7,027 bases of DNA from positions 1-7,027 of the forward strand of contig DATFMH010000152.1 of NCBI GenBank assembly GCA_035267045.1, given 5' to 3'. This document shows positions 1 through 5,647 of this stretch, piece after piece. A model generated the notes under the pieces. The model saw nothing but the letters and a program-made list of their open reading frames with translations, did not search any database and was not told the origin of the DNA. The position numbers and the translations under genes were made by a program. The stretch's first letter is position 1; each line of letters begins with the position of its first letter. The DNA comes from DATFMH01 sp035267045. Lineage in GTDB: Bacteria > Bacteroidota > Rhodothermia > Balneolales > DATFMH01.

Positions 1-296
1 GCGGTTTATGAGCCTTAACATATTAAGGGGTGTGGCTTTTCTCTTGATAGAAAAGTCACCAAAAGATCAAGACTGATTTAACTTGCTCGCCGGACCCTGC
101 CCGGTATCCCTTACCCGTGTGTTTCCCGGCTGGGCTTCAGACAGAAATCAGTCATTATTTTTGTTTGGAAGCGTTGTGGTTACTTGCGCAGTACAACTGG
201 TATAAATGTTAAATCGTGCCTTAGCAAGCTATGGGAATCATTGAATTATGTTCATAAAAGATGGTGAGCTCTGTTGTTTAATTATTTGCCAAAAGA
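1..296 (+). repeat. Array unit 1 (A-type) with hairpin set
   Basis: This is the reference unit for the structure. Hairpin P0 is CCTTAA (13-18) with TTAAGG (23-28). P1 is an 11-bp stem 32-42/49-59 with loop CTTGAT (43-48), and the same CTTGAT can instead pair with ATCAAG (66-71). P2 is GACTGATTT (71-79) with AAATCAGTC (145-153) and encloses P3, GCCCGG (99-104) with CTGGGC (130-135). P4 is GTTGT (173-177) with ACAAC (193-197), with an inner ACT/AGT. An octamer TATTTTTG (156-163) follows P2. A-type marks include TTTGGAAGCG and TTCATAAAAG. Pairings were found by eye; no folding energy was computed. Confidence 0.85.
156..163 (+). promoter_or_regulatory. TATTTTTG octamer matching the Bacteroidota -7 box (repeated in each unit)
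   Basis: The octamer fits TAnnTTTG exactly and is present in every unit, at 156-163, 453-460, 749-756 and 1045-1052, just 3' of stem P2. A -33 TTTG at the usual 19-21 bp spacing is not clear. A promoter reading would start transcription just before hairpin P4. The T-run after a stem could equally be read as a weak terminator-like or purely structural feature. Confidence 0.3.
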
Positions 297-593
297 GCGG
301 CTTGTGAGCCTTAATATATTAAGGGGGTGTGGCTTTTCTCTTGATAGAAAAATCACCAAAAGATCAAGACTGATGTAACTTGCCCGCCGGACTTTGCTCA
401 GTATCCCTCACCCGTGCGTTTCCCGGCTGAGCTTCAAACAGAAATCAGTCATTATTTTTGTTTGGGGGCGTTGTGGTTACTTGCGCAGTACAACTTTTGT
501 AACCAATAACCCGAACCTTAGCAAGCTACGGGAATCATTGAATTATGTTCACAAAAGATGGTGAGCTCTGTTGTTTATATATTTGGCAAATGA
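297..593 (+). repeat. Array unit 2 (B-type)
   Basis: This is the second copy, with all hairpins retained. P0 becomes a perfect palindrome (CCTTAATATATTAAGG). P1 has one C/A mismatch, from AGAAAAATCAC. P3 is GCTCAG (396-401) with CTGAGC (427-432), where the third pair is T-A instead of the C-G of unit 1. B-type marks are GATGTAAC, TTTGGGGGCG and TTCACAAAAG, shared with unit 4. Confidence 0.9.
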
Positions 594-889
594 GCGGCTT
601 ATGAGCCTTGACATATTAAGGGGTGTGGCTTTTCTCTTGATAGAAAAGTCACCAAAAGATCAAGACTGATTTAACTTGCTCGCCGGACATTGTTCAGTAT
701 CCCTCACCGGTGTGTTTCCCGGCTGAGCTTCAGACAGAAATCAGTCATTATTTTTGCTTTGAAGCGTTGTGGTTACTTGCGCAGTACAACTGTTATAAAT
801 GTTAAATCGAACCTTAGCAAGCTACGGGAATCATTGAATTATGTTCATAAAAGATGGTGAGCTCTGTTTTTTATATATTTGGCAAATGA
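594..889 (+). repeat. Array unit 3 (A-type)
   Basis: This third copy carries the A-type variants of unit 1. P3 is GTTCAG (692-697) with CTGAGC (723-728), so the second pair becomes a T·G wobble rather than a break. P0 has a G·T wobble (CCTTGA/TTAAGG). Its end, with TATATTTGGCAAATGA before the next unit, matches the end of unit 2. Confidence 0.9.
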
Positions 890-1157
890 GCGGCTTATGA
901 GCCTTGACATATTAAGGGGTGTGGCTTTTCTCTTGATAGAAAAGTCACCAAAAGATCAAGACTGATGTAACTTGCCCGCCGGACTTTGCTCAGTATCCCT
1001 CACCCGTGCGTTTCCCGGCTGAGCTTCAGACAGAAATCAGTCATTATTTTTGTTTGGGGGCGTTGTGGTTACTTGCGCAGTACAACTGGTGTAAATGTTA
1101 ACCCGAACCTTAGCAAGCTACGGGAATCATTGAATTATGTTCACAAAAGATGGTGAG
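890..1157 (+). repeat. Array unit 4 (B-type, 3' truncated)
   Basis: This last copy is nearly identical to unit 2 by eye. It stops about 29 bp short of a full unit, just after the GGTGAG that in other copies continues as CTCTGTT. All four main hairpins are intact (P3 is 988-993 with 1019-1024). The break marks the right edge of the array, about 28 bp before the REP-like palindromes. Confidence 0.9.
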
Positions 1158-1185
1158 GTGTCAGGGCTTATTCAATTCCAATCAT

Positions 1186-1281
1186 TGTCACCGCGAGGAG
1201 TCTTCGACTACGCGGTCCCCTTCCTGCCTTTTATCAACAGGCCGGGGATCACCACGGCCCCAAAAGGGCCTTGTGATGACA
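1186..1281. repeat. REP-like double palindrome between array and TIR gene
   Basis: Two hairpins lie side by side. The first (1190-1216) pairs ACCGCG with CGCGGT and has an inner AGTC/GACT around a TTC loop. The second (1248-1277) pairs ATCAC with GTGAT and GGCCC with GGGCC around CAAAA. The outer ends TGTCA (1186-1190) and TGACA (1277-1281) are also inverted, giving a compact element of about 96 bp. The CGAGGAGTCTTCGACTACGCGG core resembles the dispersed GCGAGGAG-type palindromes of many bacterial intergenic regions. It lies just past the TIR stop codon and may help end that transcript, but no T-run follows either stem on the minus strand. Confidence 0.7.
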
Positions 1282-1294
1282 GATGGTTCGTTTT

Positions 1295-2815
1295 TTAATC
1301 AATAAGATCCTCACCCAGTAATTCGCTTTCCCAATATTCCCTGTTTTGGATACTAAAGGTTATAAACCTTTCTTTTTCAAGATATTCTGCCAGGTCCGGT
1401 GAAATATCTTCTTTCAGGAATTTGTCTAACTTTTTTATTTTATCAATTACTGGAGAAATGGTCTGATGAATATCATTAATAGTAAATGAATCTGTAGTGG
1501 AACCTTTTTCAATATAGTCCCTTCGTTCAGCTTTTGATATATCGGAACTATACCACTTCATAGAATTATTACTTGGGTCCCAATCTTCATTTGTAAAATA
1601 GGCATACAGACAACGTTTCACCGCTTTACCAAAGTAGCTTAGTTCCTCGGTTACTTCCTTTACAAGTTTGTCATAAGCTTCGCGATCGGGTGGGTCCTTC
1701 TTCTCTGTATCTTTTACTTTATCAGCCTTGTCATCCTTTACATCATCAGATGCATTATTTTCGAGTTCATCCTCATCTTTGTGATCGGACGAATCCTTTG
1801 CTACTGTTTCTTTTTTCTCTTCAACCTTATTATCCTTTTCATCCCCCGAAATATCCTTAACGGGATTATCATCGGTTTCGGGATCAGGCGTATCCTTTGT
1901 CTTCTTATCTATTAGTTCATCAGCCTTGCCGTCCTTTATTTCCCCAGATGCATTATTTTCGGGATCATCCTCATCTTTGTGATCGGGTGAGTCCTTTGCT
2001 GCTGTTTCTTTTTTCTCTTCAACCTTGCTATCCTTTTCATCCTCCGGTGCATCATTTACGGTATTATCATTGGCCTCGGGATCGGTTGAATCCTTAATCT
2101 CCGTAGTCTTACCGTTTTTTTCTACTTCGGAACCATTCTTTTTGGATTTATGATCGGTTGTGTCCTTAGCCTCAGGTTCTTTTACTTCTTCTGTTTTTTT
2201 TGATCTTTTAAAATCTTCAATTAGAGACTGAAACTCATCGTTTTTCTCACTTGCACTTTTATAAAGATTATTTGCCGCTTCTTTTTCTTTATAAATTTTG
2301 TTGTATTCTTCGGCCGTATATTTTTCAGGTGCAGGCAGGCTCATAAATAAACCGGGTAACGTATCAAGGAAATACTTTCTGTTTTTGGACCATGTTTCCG
2401 TATTTATGTCAGCTTTTTTAATATGATCCGATATAAAATCTTTCAGGTTATCCAAACCGGTCTCGTTTAACCGGGTTGTATGTTTGCCTAAAAAAATAAA
2501 ACTCAGTTCCCGGTCAATATCCGGATGTAAAAATGGAAATATTTCCCTATCGAGAGCCCAGGCTGCCCCCATTTCCGCCATACATAATTTACTCTCAATA
2601 TAATTCGGGGTAACTAATAAAATTATAAGGTCAGAATTTTTTATATGATCTTTGATCCAGGTAGTGAAATCACTGCCGATCAAAATACCTGCATCTTCAA
2701 TTGAATCGCTTGAGACATCTTCCTTTTTTAGGTCACAACCTTGAATTAAGAGTTCAGATAATGTATCAATTACAGGTTTATCATTAGCAGAATGACTTAT
2801 GAATATTTTTGCCAT
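1295..2815 (-). CDS. TIR-domain protein with charged 66-aa repeats
   Basis: This is a 506-aa protein. Residues 1-135 form a bacterial TIR domain: KIFISHSANDK at the N-terminus (strand A), SIEDAGILIGSDF in the BB-loop region, SDLIILLVTPNYIES, and CMAEMGAAW with Glu81 at the position of the catalytic glutamate of NAD-cleaving TIRs. About 165-205 is lysine/glutamate-rich and may be helical. About 205-385 is an Asp/Lys/Glu-rich, probably disordered linker holding two exact 66-residue repeats. About 385-506 looks folded (LSYFGKAVKRCLYAYF, then helices) and was not recognised. There is no signal peptide or membrane segment, so it is probably cytoplasmic. The start ATG directly begins the TIR strand and no Shine-Dalgarno is visible. 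Known bacterial TIRs often serve in anti-phage defence by NAD+ depletion; that role is inferred here, and no partner sensor gene lies next to it. Confidence 0.88.
   Translation of the reverse strand: MAKIFISHSANDKPVIDTLSELLIQGCDLKKEDVSSDSIEDAGILIGSDFTTWIKDHIKNSDLIILLVTPNYIESKLCMAEMGAAWALDREIFPFLHPDIDRELSFIFLGKHTTRLNETGLDNLKDFISDHIKKADINTETWSKNRKYFLDTLPGLFMSLPAPEKYTAEEYNKIYKEKEAANNLYKSASEKNDEFQSLIEDFKRSKKTEEVKEPEAKDTTDHKSKKNGSEVEKNGKTTEIKDSTDPEANDNTVNDAPEDEKDSKVEEKKETAAKDSPDHKDEDDPENNASGEIKDGKADELIDKKTKDTPDPETDDNPVKDISGDEKDNKVEEKKETVAKDSSDHKDEDELENNASDDVKDDKADKVKDTEKKDPPDREAYDKLVKEVTEELSYFGKAVKRCLYAYFTNEDWDPSNNSMKWYSSDISKAERRDYIEKGSTTDSFTINDIHQTISPVIDKIKKLDKFLKEDISPDLAEYLEKERFITFSIQNREYWESELLGEDLID
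1697..2092 (-). repeat. Two in-frame 198-bp repeats inside the TIR gene
   Basis: Residues 242-307 and 308-373 are successive 66-aa units. They begin DSTDPEANDN and DTPDPETDDN, and a third unit starts at 374 (DPPDREAYDK) before the sequence runs into the C-terminal domain. Both carry EKDxKVEEKKET, then DHKDED and ENNAS. The unit length is a multiple of three, so copy number can change without a frameshift. Confidence 0.9.
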
Positions 2816-2940
2816 AGTTGGGTGTTAATGGTGTTTTTAAATGCTCACGTCCGACCAAATTAAGGTTGTTGTTGAAATATAATTTAGCTGACGATATTAG
2901 TAATATAAAACAGTATGTGAAAAGGCCGGGTGAAAAACGT
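2816..2940 (-). promoter_or_regulatory. Upstream module of the TIR gene (copy 1 of a duplicated promoter/leader)
   Basis: The block 2861-2940 is clearly related to 5442-5520. Shared words on the plus strand are TAAGG, TATAATTTAGC, GAC, ACAG, ATGTG and AAAGGCCGG followed by an A-run. Read toward the TIR gene (minus strand), a TAAATTAT (2879-2886) lies about 21 bp downstream of TGTTT (2908-2912), a possible -7/-33 pair. The -7 match to TAnnTTTG is imperfect. Weaker similarity continues through the leader to the start codon (ATTAACA in both). The module ends 46 bp before the TIR start. Confidence 0.5.
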
Positions 2941-3101
2941 CCACTTATGGCGTTTTGTTATACCCATTACCTTACCATATATATCATTAAGGGATTTCAG
3001 AATGACTCACCTTAACATGAGTTTTATTACAACCTGGCAGTATACTCTACAAGCATCTCTTCCTAAATGGCGGTTTATTACCTGACCCATCAGAATTGCA
3101 T

Positions 3102-3127
3102 CCAATTTAACCAAATTTATCCAATTT
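3102..3127. promoter_or_regulatory. Three CCAA(A)TTT words phased at about 10 bp
   Basis: CCAATTT (3102-3108), CCAAATTT (3111-3118) and CCAATTT (3121-3127) recur once per helical turn. They therefore lie on one DNA face, which fits a multimeric binding site or intrinsically curved DNA upstream of the AraC-type gene. The proximity is seen; the function is inferred. Confidence 0.4.
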
Positions 3128-3294
3128 CCGAATGGAAACAGGTTCGCATAGAAGAGAATTTTTTTTAATATGGTTTTATACATTTATCAGTGCTTTTCAT
3201 GCCGGGCGGGAGACGTTCTCTTAATTTTTTGCTATGTGTTGGGAATAGCCGACCTGTTTTCCAGGTAATCAAACCGGATACATCATCATTAAAT

Positions 3295-3305
3295 TATCGA
3301 CGATA
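3295..3305. promoter_or_regulatory. Palindrome TATCGACGATA before the AraC-type gene
   Basis: The arms TATCG and CGATA are perfectly inverted around a single A, ending 87 bp before the ATG at 3393. A TAAATTTTG follows at 3308-3316, one base longer than the TAnnTTTG box. An operator next to a weak promoter is possible. Confidence 0.3.
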
Positions 3306-3392
3306 GTTAAATTTTGACCAATATGGAACAATAAGACGAACCTTGTTTACTCCTTGTTCTTTATTATTATTAGAGTTAAGTTCTTCTATCCC

Positions 3393-4310
3393 ATGACCAG
3401 GAAGAAAATACGCATCATAAAAAACCTTGCCGAGTTCGAGAAGGTAGTAAACAGGGATAAAACGCCATACGATATCAATATGATGGTTATGCCCGGAACT
3501 CTCCAGGATAAACATAAAAATGTTGATCCGGAGAAAGGTATACAGGCTTTAAGGAGGCAATTCAATTTAGTATACCTGATACTCGACGGGGTTCATGATG
3601 TTCACCTGGGTGCTCAATATCAATGGTTAAAACCCAATGACCTGGTAATCGTACCTGAAAATACGGTATATGCTTCCACCAATGTGCAGAACTGTATCGG
3701 TTATTGTATTCATTTTAAAACAGAATATATTCGTCCGTTTCTAAATGGACCTATCACTTCCGTGTTCCCATATTTTAATTTAGATGCAGAACACATCATC
3801 AATATATCTGACAATGATAGTGAAATGATACAACAGGCGTTTCGGGACATCATTAAGGAATATGAGCGGACATCCCCTGAAAAAGATTATTTACTTCGTA
3901 ATTACATCTATATCTTATTATTACGGATTCGTGAAATATACCGTCCCTATGCCCGTGAGATAAAAGCGAACCTGACCAGGAGTGAAGAATTAGCAAACAG
4001 GTTCAAACATTTGGTTGAGAAAAATATTATCTCCATGCGTCGTGTACAGGATTACGCTGAGAAGCTACATATTTCTCCAAACTACCTGTCGAACGTGGTT
4101 TTGGAAACGTTTGGAAAATCTGCCAAAGAGATCATTAATGATATGCTCCTGCTGGAAATAAAAGTACAATTGGGAGCCACCGATAAAACCGTATCGGAAA
4201 TAGCCTATTCCCTCAATTTCACCGATCAGTCCCATCTGAATCATTTCATGAAGGGGCATACCGGGTTAACTCCTCTCAAATACCGGGAACTGTTTGATTC
4301 TAATAAGTAA
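3393..4310 (+). CDS. AraC-family transcriptional regulator
   Basis: This is a 305-aa protein with the usual AraC layout. The N-terminal half (about 45-115) has a cupin-like ligand-binding pattern (LVYLILDGVHDVHLG, then WLKPNDLVIVPENTVYA). The C-terminal ~100 residues hold the paired helix-turn-helix: the first at about 218-241 (VQDYAEKLHISPNYLSNVV), the second at about 267-294 (VSEIAYSLNFTDQSHLNHF), ending with GLTPLKYRELF typical of the family. The ligand cannot be read from the sequence. The ATG at 3393 was preferred to an in-frame TTG at 3354, because the 13 extra residues (MFFIIIRVKFFYP) are atypical and read from AT-rich leader. No Shine-Dalgarno is visible. The rhodanese gene follows on the same strand after 169 bp. 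It is a candidate regulator of neighbours, but no target is demonstrated. Confidence 0.92.
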   Translation: MTRKKIRIIKNLAEFEKVVNRDKTPYDINMMVMPGTLQDKHKNVDPEKGIQALRRQFNLVYLILDGVHDVHLGAQYQWLKPNDLVIVPENTVYASTNVQNCIGYCIHFKTEYIRPFLNGPITSVFPYFNLDAEHIINISDNDSEMIQQAFRDIIKEYERTSPEKDYLLRNYIYILLLRIREIYRPYAREIKANLTRSEELANRFKHLVEKNIISMRRVQDYAEKLHISPNYLSNVVLETFGKSAKEIINDMLLLEIKVQLGATDKTVSEIAYSLNFTDQSHLNHFMKGHTGLTPLKYRELFDSNK

Positions 4311-4378
4311 CAGGTAACAAGATTTTTATCACTTCCAATATCTTTTGAATTAACCCGGTTTCATACAATTGTTCCTGT
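4310..4378. repeat. Imperfect inverted repeat downstream of the AraC-type gene
   Basis: ACAGGTAACAA (4310-4320), overlapping the stop codon region, is inverted against TTGTTCCTGT (4369-4378) with one unpaired base and a loop of about 48 nt. TAACCCGG (4351-4358) in the loop could instead pair with CCGGGTTA at 4261-4268 inside the gene. No T-run follows, so this is not a clear intrinsic terminator. Confidence 0.3.
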
Positions 4379-4479
4379 AATTTTTACAAGCGGTGTTGCA
4401 TCCCCCCGGTTACTTTCTAAAAAGAAATCATTTTTGATTTAGGTAATACAAAACAGGATGGTCACATACAGGGATTATT

Positions 4480-4869
4480 ATGAAAAAAAGCGTTAAAGAA
4501 TTATTAACAGAAGCCAATGAGAAGATCGAAACCTGCGAGGTGGACGAAGTAGAAAGTCTGCTCGAAGACAGCAACACCGTCTTTATAGATGTACGTGATG
4601 AACTGGAATTACAAAACGAAGGTAAGCTTCCCGGGGCGGTTCATGTCTCCCGCGGAATGCTGGAGTTTATTATTGATGCCGAAAGTCCACTCCATAATGA
4701 TATCTTCAACGAGGATAAGACGTTCGTTTTTTATTGCAAAAGCGGGGGACGTTCCGCTTTGGCTGCACAAACAGCAAAGAAAATGGGCGTTAAAAGTGTG
4801 GTAAATCTTAACGGCGGGTTTAAAGCGTGGAAGGAATTCCAGGGGGAAATAGAAAAGGTACAGGTTTAG
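4480..4869 (+). CDS. Single-domain rhodanese-like protein
   Basis: This 129-aa protein has one rhodanese domain covering about residues 17-125. Visible landmarks are VFIDVRDELEL (34-44), the PGAVHVSRG segment (51-59), and the active-site loop CKSGGRS (86-92) with Cys86 as the sulfur carrier, followed by LAAQTAKKMG and the family-typical LNGGFKAW. Proteins of this size act as cytoplasmic thiosulfate or persulfide sulfurtransferases. The CxxGxRS loop is the common form of small single-domain rhodaneses, but the physiological donor is not deducible. No signal peptide is present (MKKSVKELLTEANEKIE is amphipathic). The start ATG has AGGG 7 nt upstream. It is co-directional with the AraC-type gene, but the 169-bp gap leaves shared transcription uncertain. 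Confidence 0.93.
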   Translation: MKKSVKELLTEANEKIETCEVDEVESLLEDSNTVFIDVRDELELQNEGKLPGAVHVSRGMLEFIIDAESPLHNDIFNEDKTFVFYCKSGGRSALAAQTAKKMGVKSVVNLNGGFKAWKEFQGEIEKVQV

Positions 4870-4945
4870 AGAATCGGGTCTATATTCAGCAAAACCATTT
4901 ATAACAGGGAGAAGTATATAAAAAATACTCAGAGCGGTACCAATG

Positions 4946-4979
4946 ATTCTGAATATTAAAGGGTATGTTTATTCTGAAT
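4946..4979. repeat. ATTCTGAAT direct repeat in the convergent spacer
   Basis: ATTCTGAAT occurs at 4946-4954 and 4971-4979, 25 bp apart, between the convergent ends of the rhodanese and membrane-protein genes. A small AGTAT/ATACT hairpin (4913-4929) lies just before. No strong terminator was found. Confidence 0.25.
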
Positions 4980-5038
4980 TTCTATCTCCAGGTCCTTTAC
5001 TGTCCCGGCCTGCTGATACCGACCATAACTTCGAATTA

Positions 5039-5398
5039 TTAGTGATCGTTTTGAGATGTCCTTGATTTGAGCTTATCAGTCGCTCCATACCAGCGGTTCG
5101 TCAGCCGAAGCCAAACTACATATGCATCGTAAAATAACAGGGCTACGAAAGCGAGAATGAACCACCAGGTATTTATGGACGGATCACTCAATTTATAGTA
5201 AATGAGTACGGCACCAATGGCAACAAGGGGAGCGATCTTTCCGGTGGAATATACGAGTCTGCCAGGCCATGTATTGAGTATAGCCATGGTCCCGCCTGGC
5301 CAATATGCCGAGATAATGGCACTGGCAAATTTAATAATGGCTCCTGTGATAAATATATCCCACCAAACAGATGGGCTGCTTAATAAAAATGATCCCAC
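5039..5398 (-). CDS. Small hypothetical membrane protein, three predicted helices
   Basis: This 119-aa protein was not recognised. Hydrophobic segments lie at about 12-33 (WWDIFITGAIIKFASAIISA), 53-70 (GKIAPLVAIGAVLIYYKL) and 77-97 (TWWFILAFVALLFYDAYVVWL). A short basic tail (RLTNRWYGATDKLKSRTS) would sit in the cytoplasm by the positive-inside rule. The start is a GTG: it is preceded by AGGAG (5404-5408) with 5-nt spacing, and the frame upstream reaches a stop without an ATG. That ribosome site and the hydrophobic pattern favour a real gene over the antisense frame at 5202-5429. It lies downstream of the mutase gene on the same strand, but the 249-bp gap and its own upstream module suggest separate transcription. 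Confidence 0.7.
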   Translation of the reverse strand: MGSFLLSSPSVWWDIFITGAIIKFASAIISAYWPGGTMAILNTWPGRLVYSTGKIAPLVAIGAVLIYYKLSDPSINTWWFILAFVALLFYDAYVVWLRLTNRWYGATDKLKSRTSQNDH

Positions 5399-5403
5399 GT
5401 ATT

Positions 5404-5408
5404 CTCCT
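5404..5408 (-). promoter_or_regulatory. Ribosome binding site AGGAG for the GTG-started membrane gene
   Basis: AGGAG on the minus strand lies 5 nt before the GTG at 5398. It decides that start, since no in-frame ATG lies upstream before the stop. Confidence 0.65.
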
Positions 5409-5427
5409 GTTAATATCTGTAATGGCT

Positions 5428-5454
5428 AGCGGCCCTGCACGTAAGGCCGTTTTT
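5428..5454 (+). terminator. Hairpin plus T-run, terminator-like on the plus strand
   Basis: CGGCC (5430-5434) pairs with GGCCG (5445-5449), extended by a G·T and an A-T pair, with loop CTGCACGTAA and a run of five T's. No plus-strand gene ends nearby, so it could stop antisense or read-through transcription. On the minus strand the same palindrome would be a leader hairpin of the membrane-protein mRNA. Confidence 0.35.
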
Positions 5455-5647
5455 ACCTATAATTTAGCAGACAGAATGGGAAATGCGAACAGAAATGTGT
5501 AAAGGCCGGACGAAAAAAATGAAGACTCAAAAGCGCAAGTACATTCAACAATGGCTAAATTTACCAGTACGGGGATTTTTAATTATCCCTTATATTGGTC
5601 ATTAAAGATTGATGGCTAATCTGAAATATGCCGTCTTACCTCCTGGT

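Larger units (their letters stand above)
1..1157. repeat. Tandem array of four ~297-bp structured non-coding units
   Basis: Four head-to-tail copies start at 1, 297, 594 and 890. The first three are 296, 297 and 296 bp; the fourth stops after about 268 bp at the GGTGAG near 1157. The copies are very similar by eye and differ by scattered substitutions and a few one-base indels. Copies 1 and 3 share one set of variants and copies 2 and 4 another, so the array reads as a twice-repeated A-B dimer of about 593 bp. Each unit holds inverted repeats that would fold as a chain of hairpins in RNA. No full-length coding frame with a convincing start is present. The first copy begins at base 1, so the array probably continues to the left. 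There are no spacers as in CRISPR and no transposase. The function is unknown; a repeated structured RNA or an intergenic repeat family are the two main readings. Confidence 0.95.
2941..3392. other. Long spacer upstream of the AraC-type gene
   Basis: No credible gene is seen here; the short frames present are low quality. It holds a phased CCAAATTT cluster (3102-3127), a T8 run near 3161-3168, a GAGA/TCTC mini-stem near 3210, a perfect 5-bp hairpin ACCTG/CAGGT (3252-3266) and an 11-bp palindrome (3295-3305). With divergent genes on both sides it is the natural place for the control region of the AraC-type gene. Confidence 0.6.
5399..5520 (-). promoter_or_regulatory. Upstream module of the membrane-protein gene (copy 2 of the duplicated promoter/leader)
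   Basis: This is the partner of the block upstream of the TIR gene. The block 5442-5520 aligns with 2861-2940, with TATAATTTAGC, GAC, ACAG and AAAGGCCGG in the same order and spacing. On the minus strand TAAATTAT (5459-5466) lies 20 bp downstream of TGTTC (5487-5491), mirroring copy 1. The block ends 44 bp before the GTG, against 46 bp at the TIR gene. Confidence 0.5.

Noticed and set aside
1..1157. CRISPR array
   Set aside because: Units are ~297 bp, contiguous and homologous throughout, with no short repeat alternating with unique spacers and no cas gene.
1..1281. Insertion sequence or integron
   Set aside because: There is no transposase or integrase frame, no target-site duplication and no att-like core.
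1248..1296. Intrinsic terminator from the second palindrome plus T6
   Set aside because: The T-run lies about 13 nt past the stem and on the plus strand, while the adjacent gene is on the minus strand.
1897..2097. Plus-strand reading frame opposite the TIR linker
   Set aside because: It is antisense to the charged repeats, and its Leu/Pro/His-rich composition is what the complement of Asp/Lys codons gives.
2818..3015. 65-aa plus-strand frame beginning with TTG
   Set aside because: It runs through the shared upstream module and lacks a ribosome site or any family resemblance.
3354..3392. N-terminal extension of the AraC-type protein from TTG
   Set aside because: A TTG start and an atypical hydrophobic leader; the ATG at 3393 gives the normal family length.
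3294..3515. Minus-strand frame over the AraC-type gene start
   Set aside because: It overlaps the leader and a clear coding gene; no domain pattern.
5202..5429. 75-aa plus-strand frame opposite the small membrane protein
   Set aside because: The minus-strand frame has AGGAG before its start and a clear membrane-helix pattern; this one has neither.
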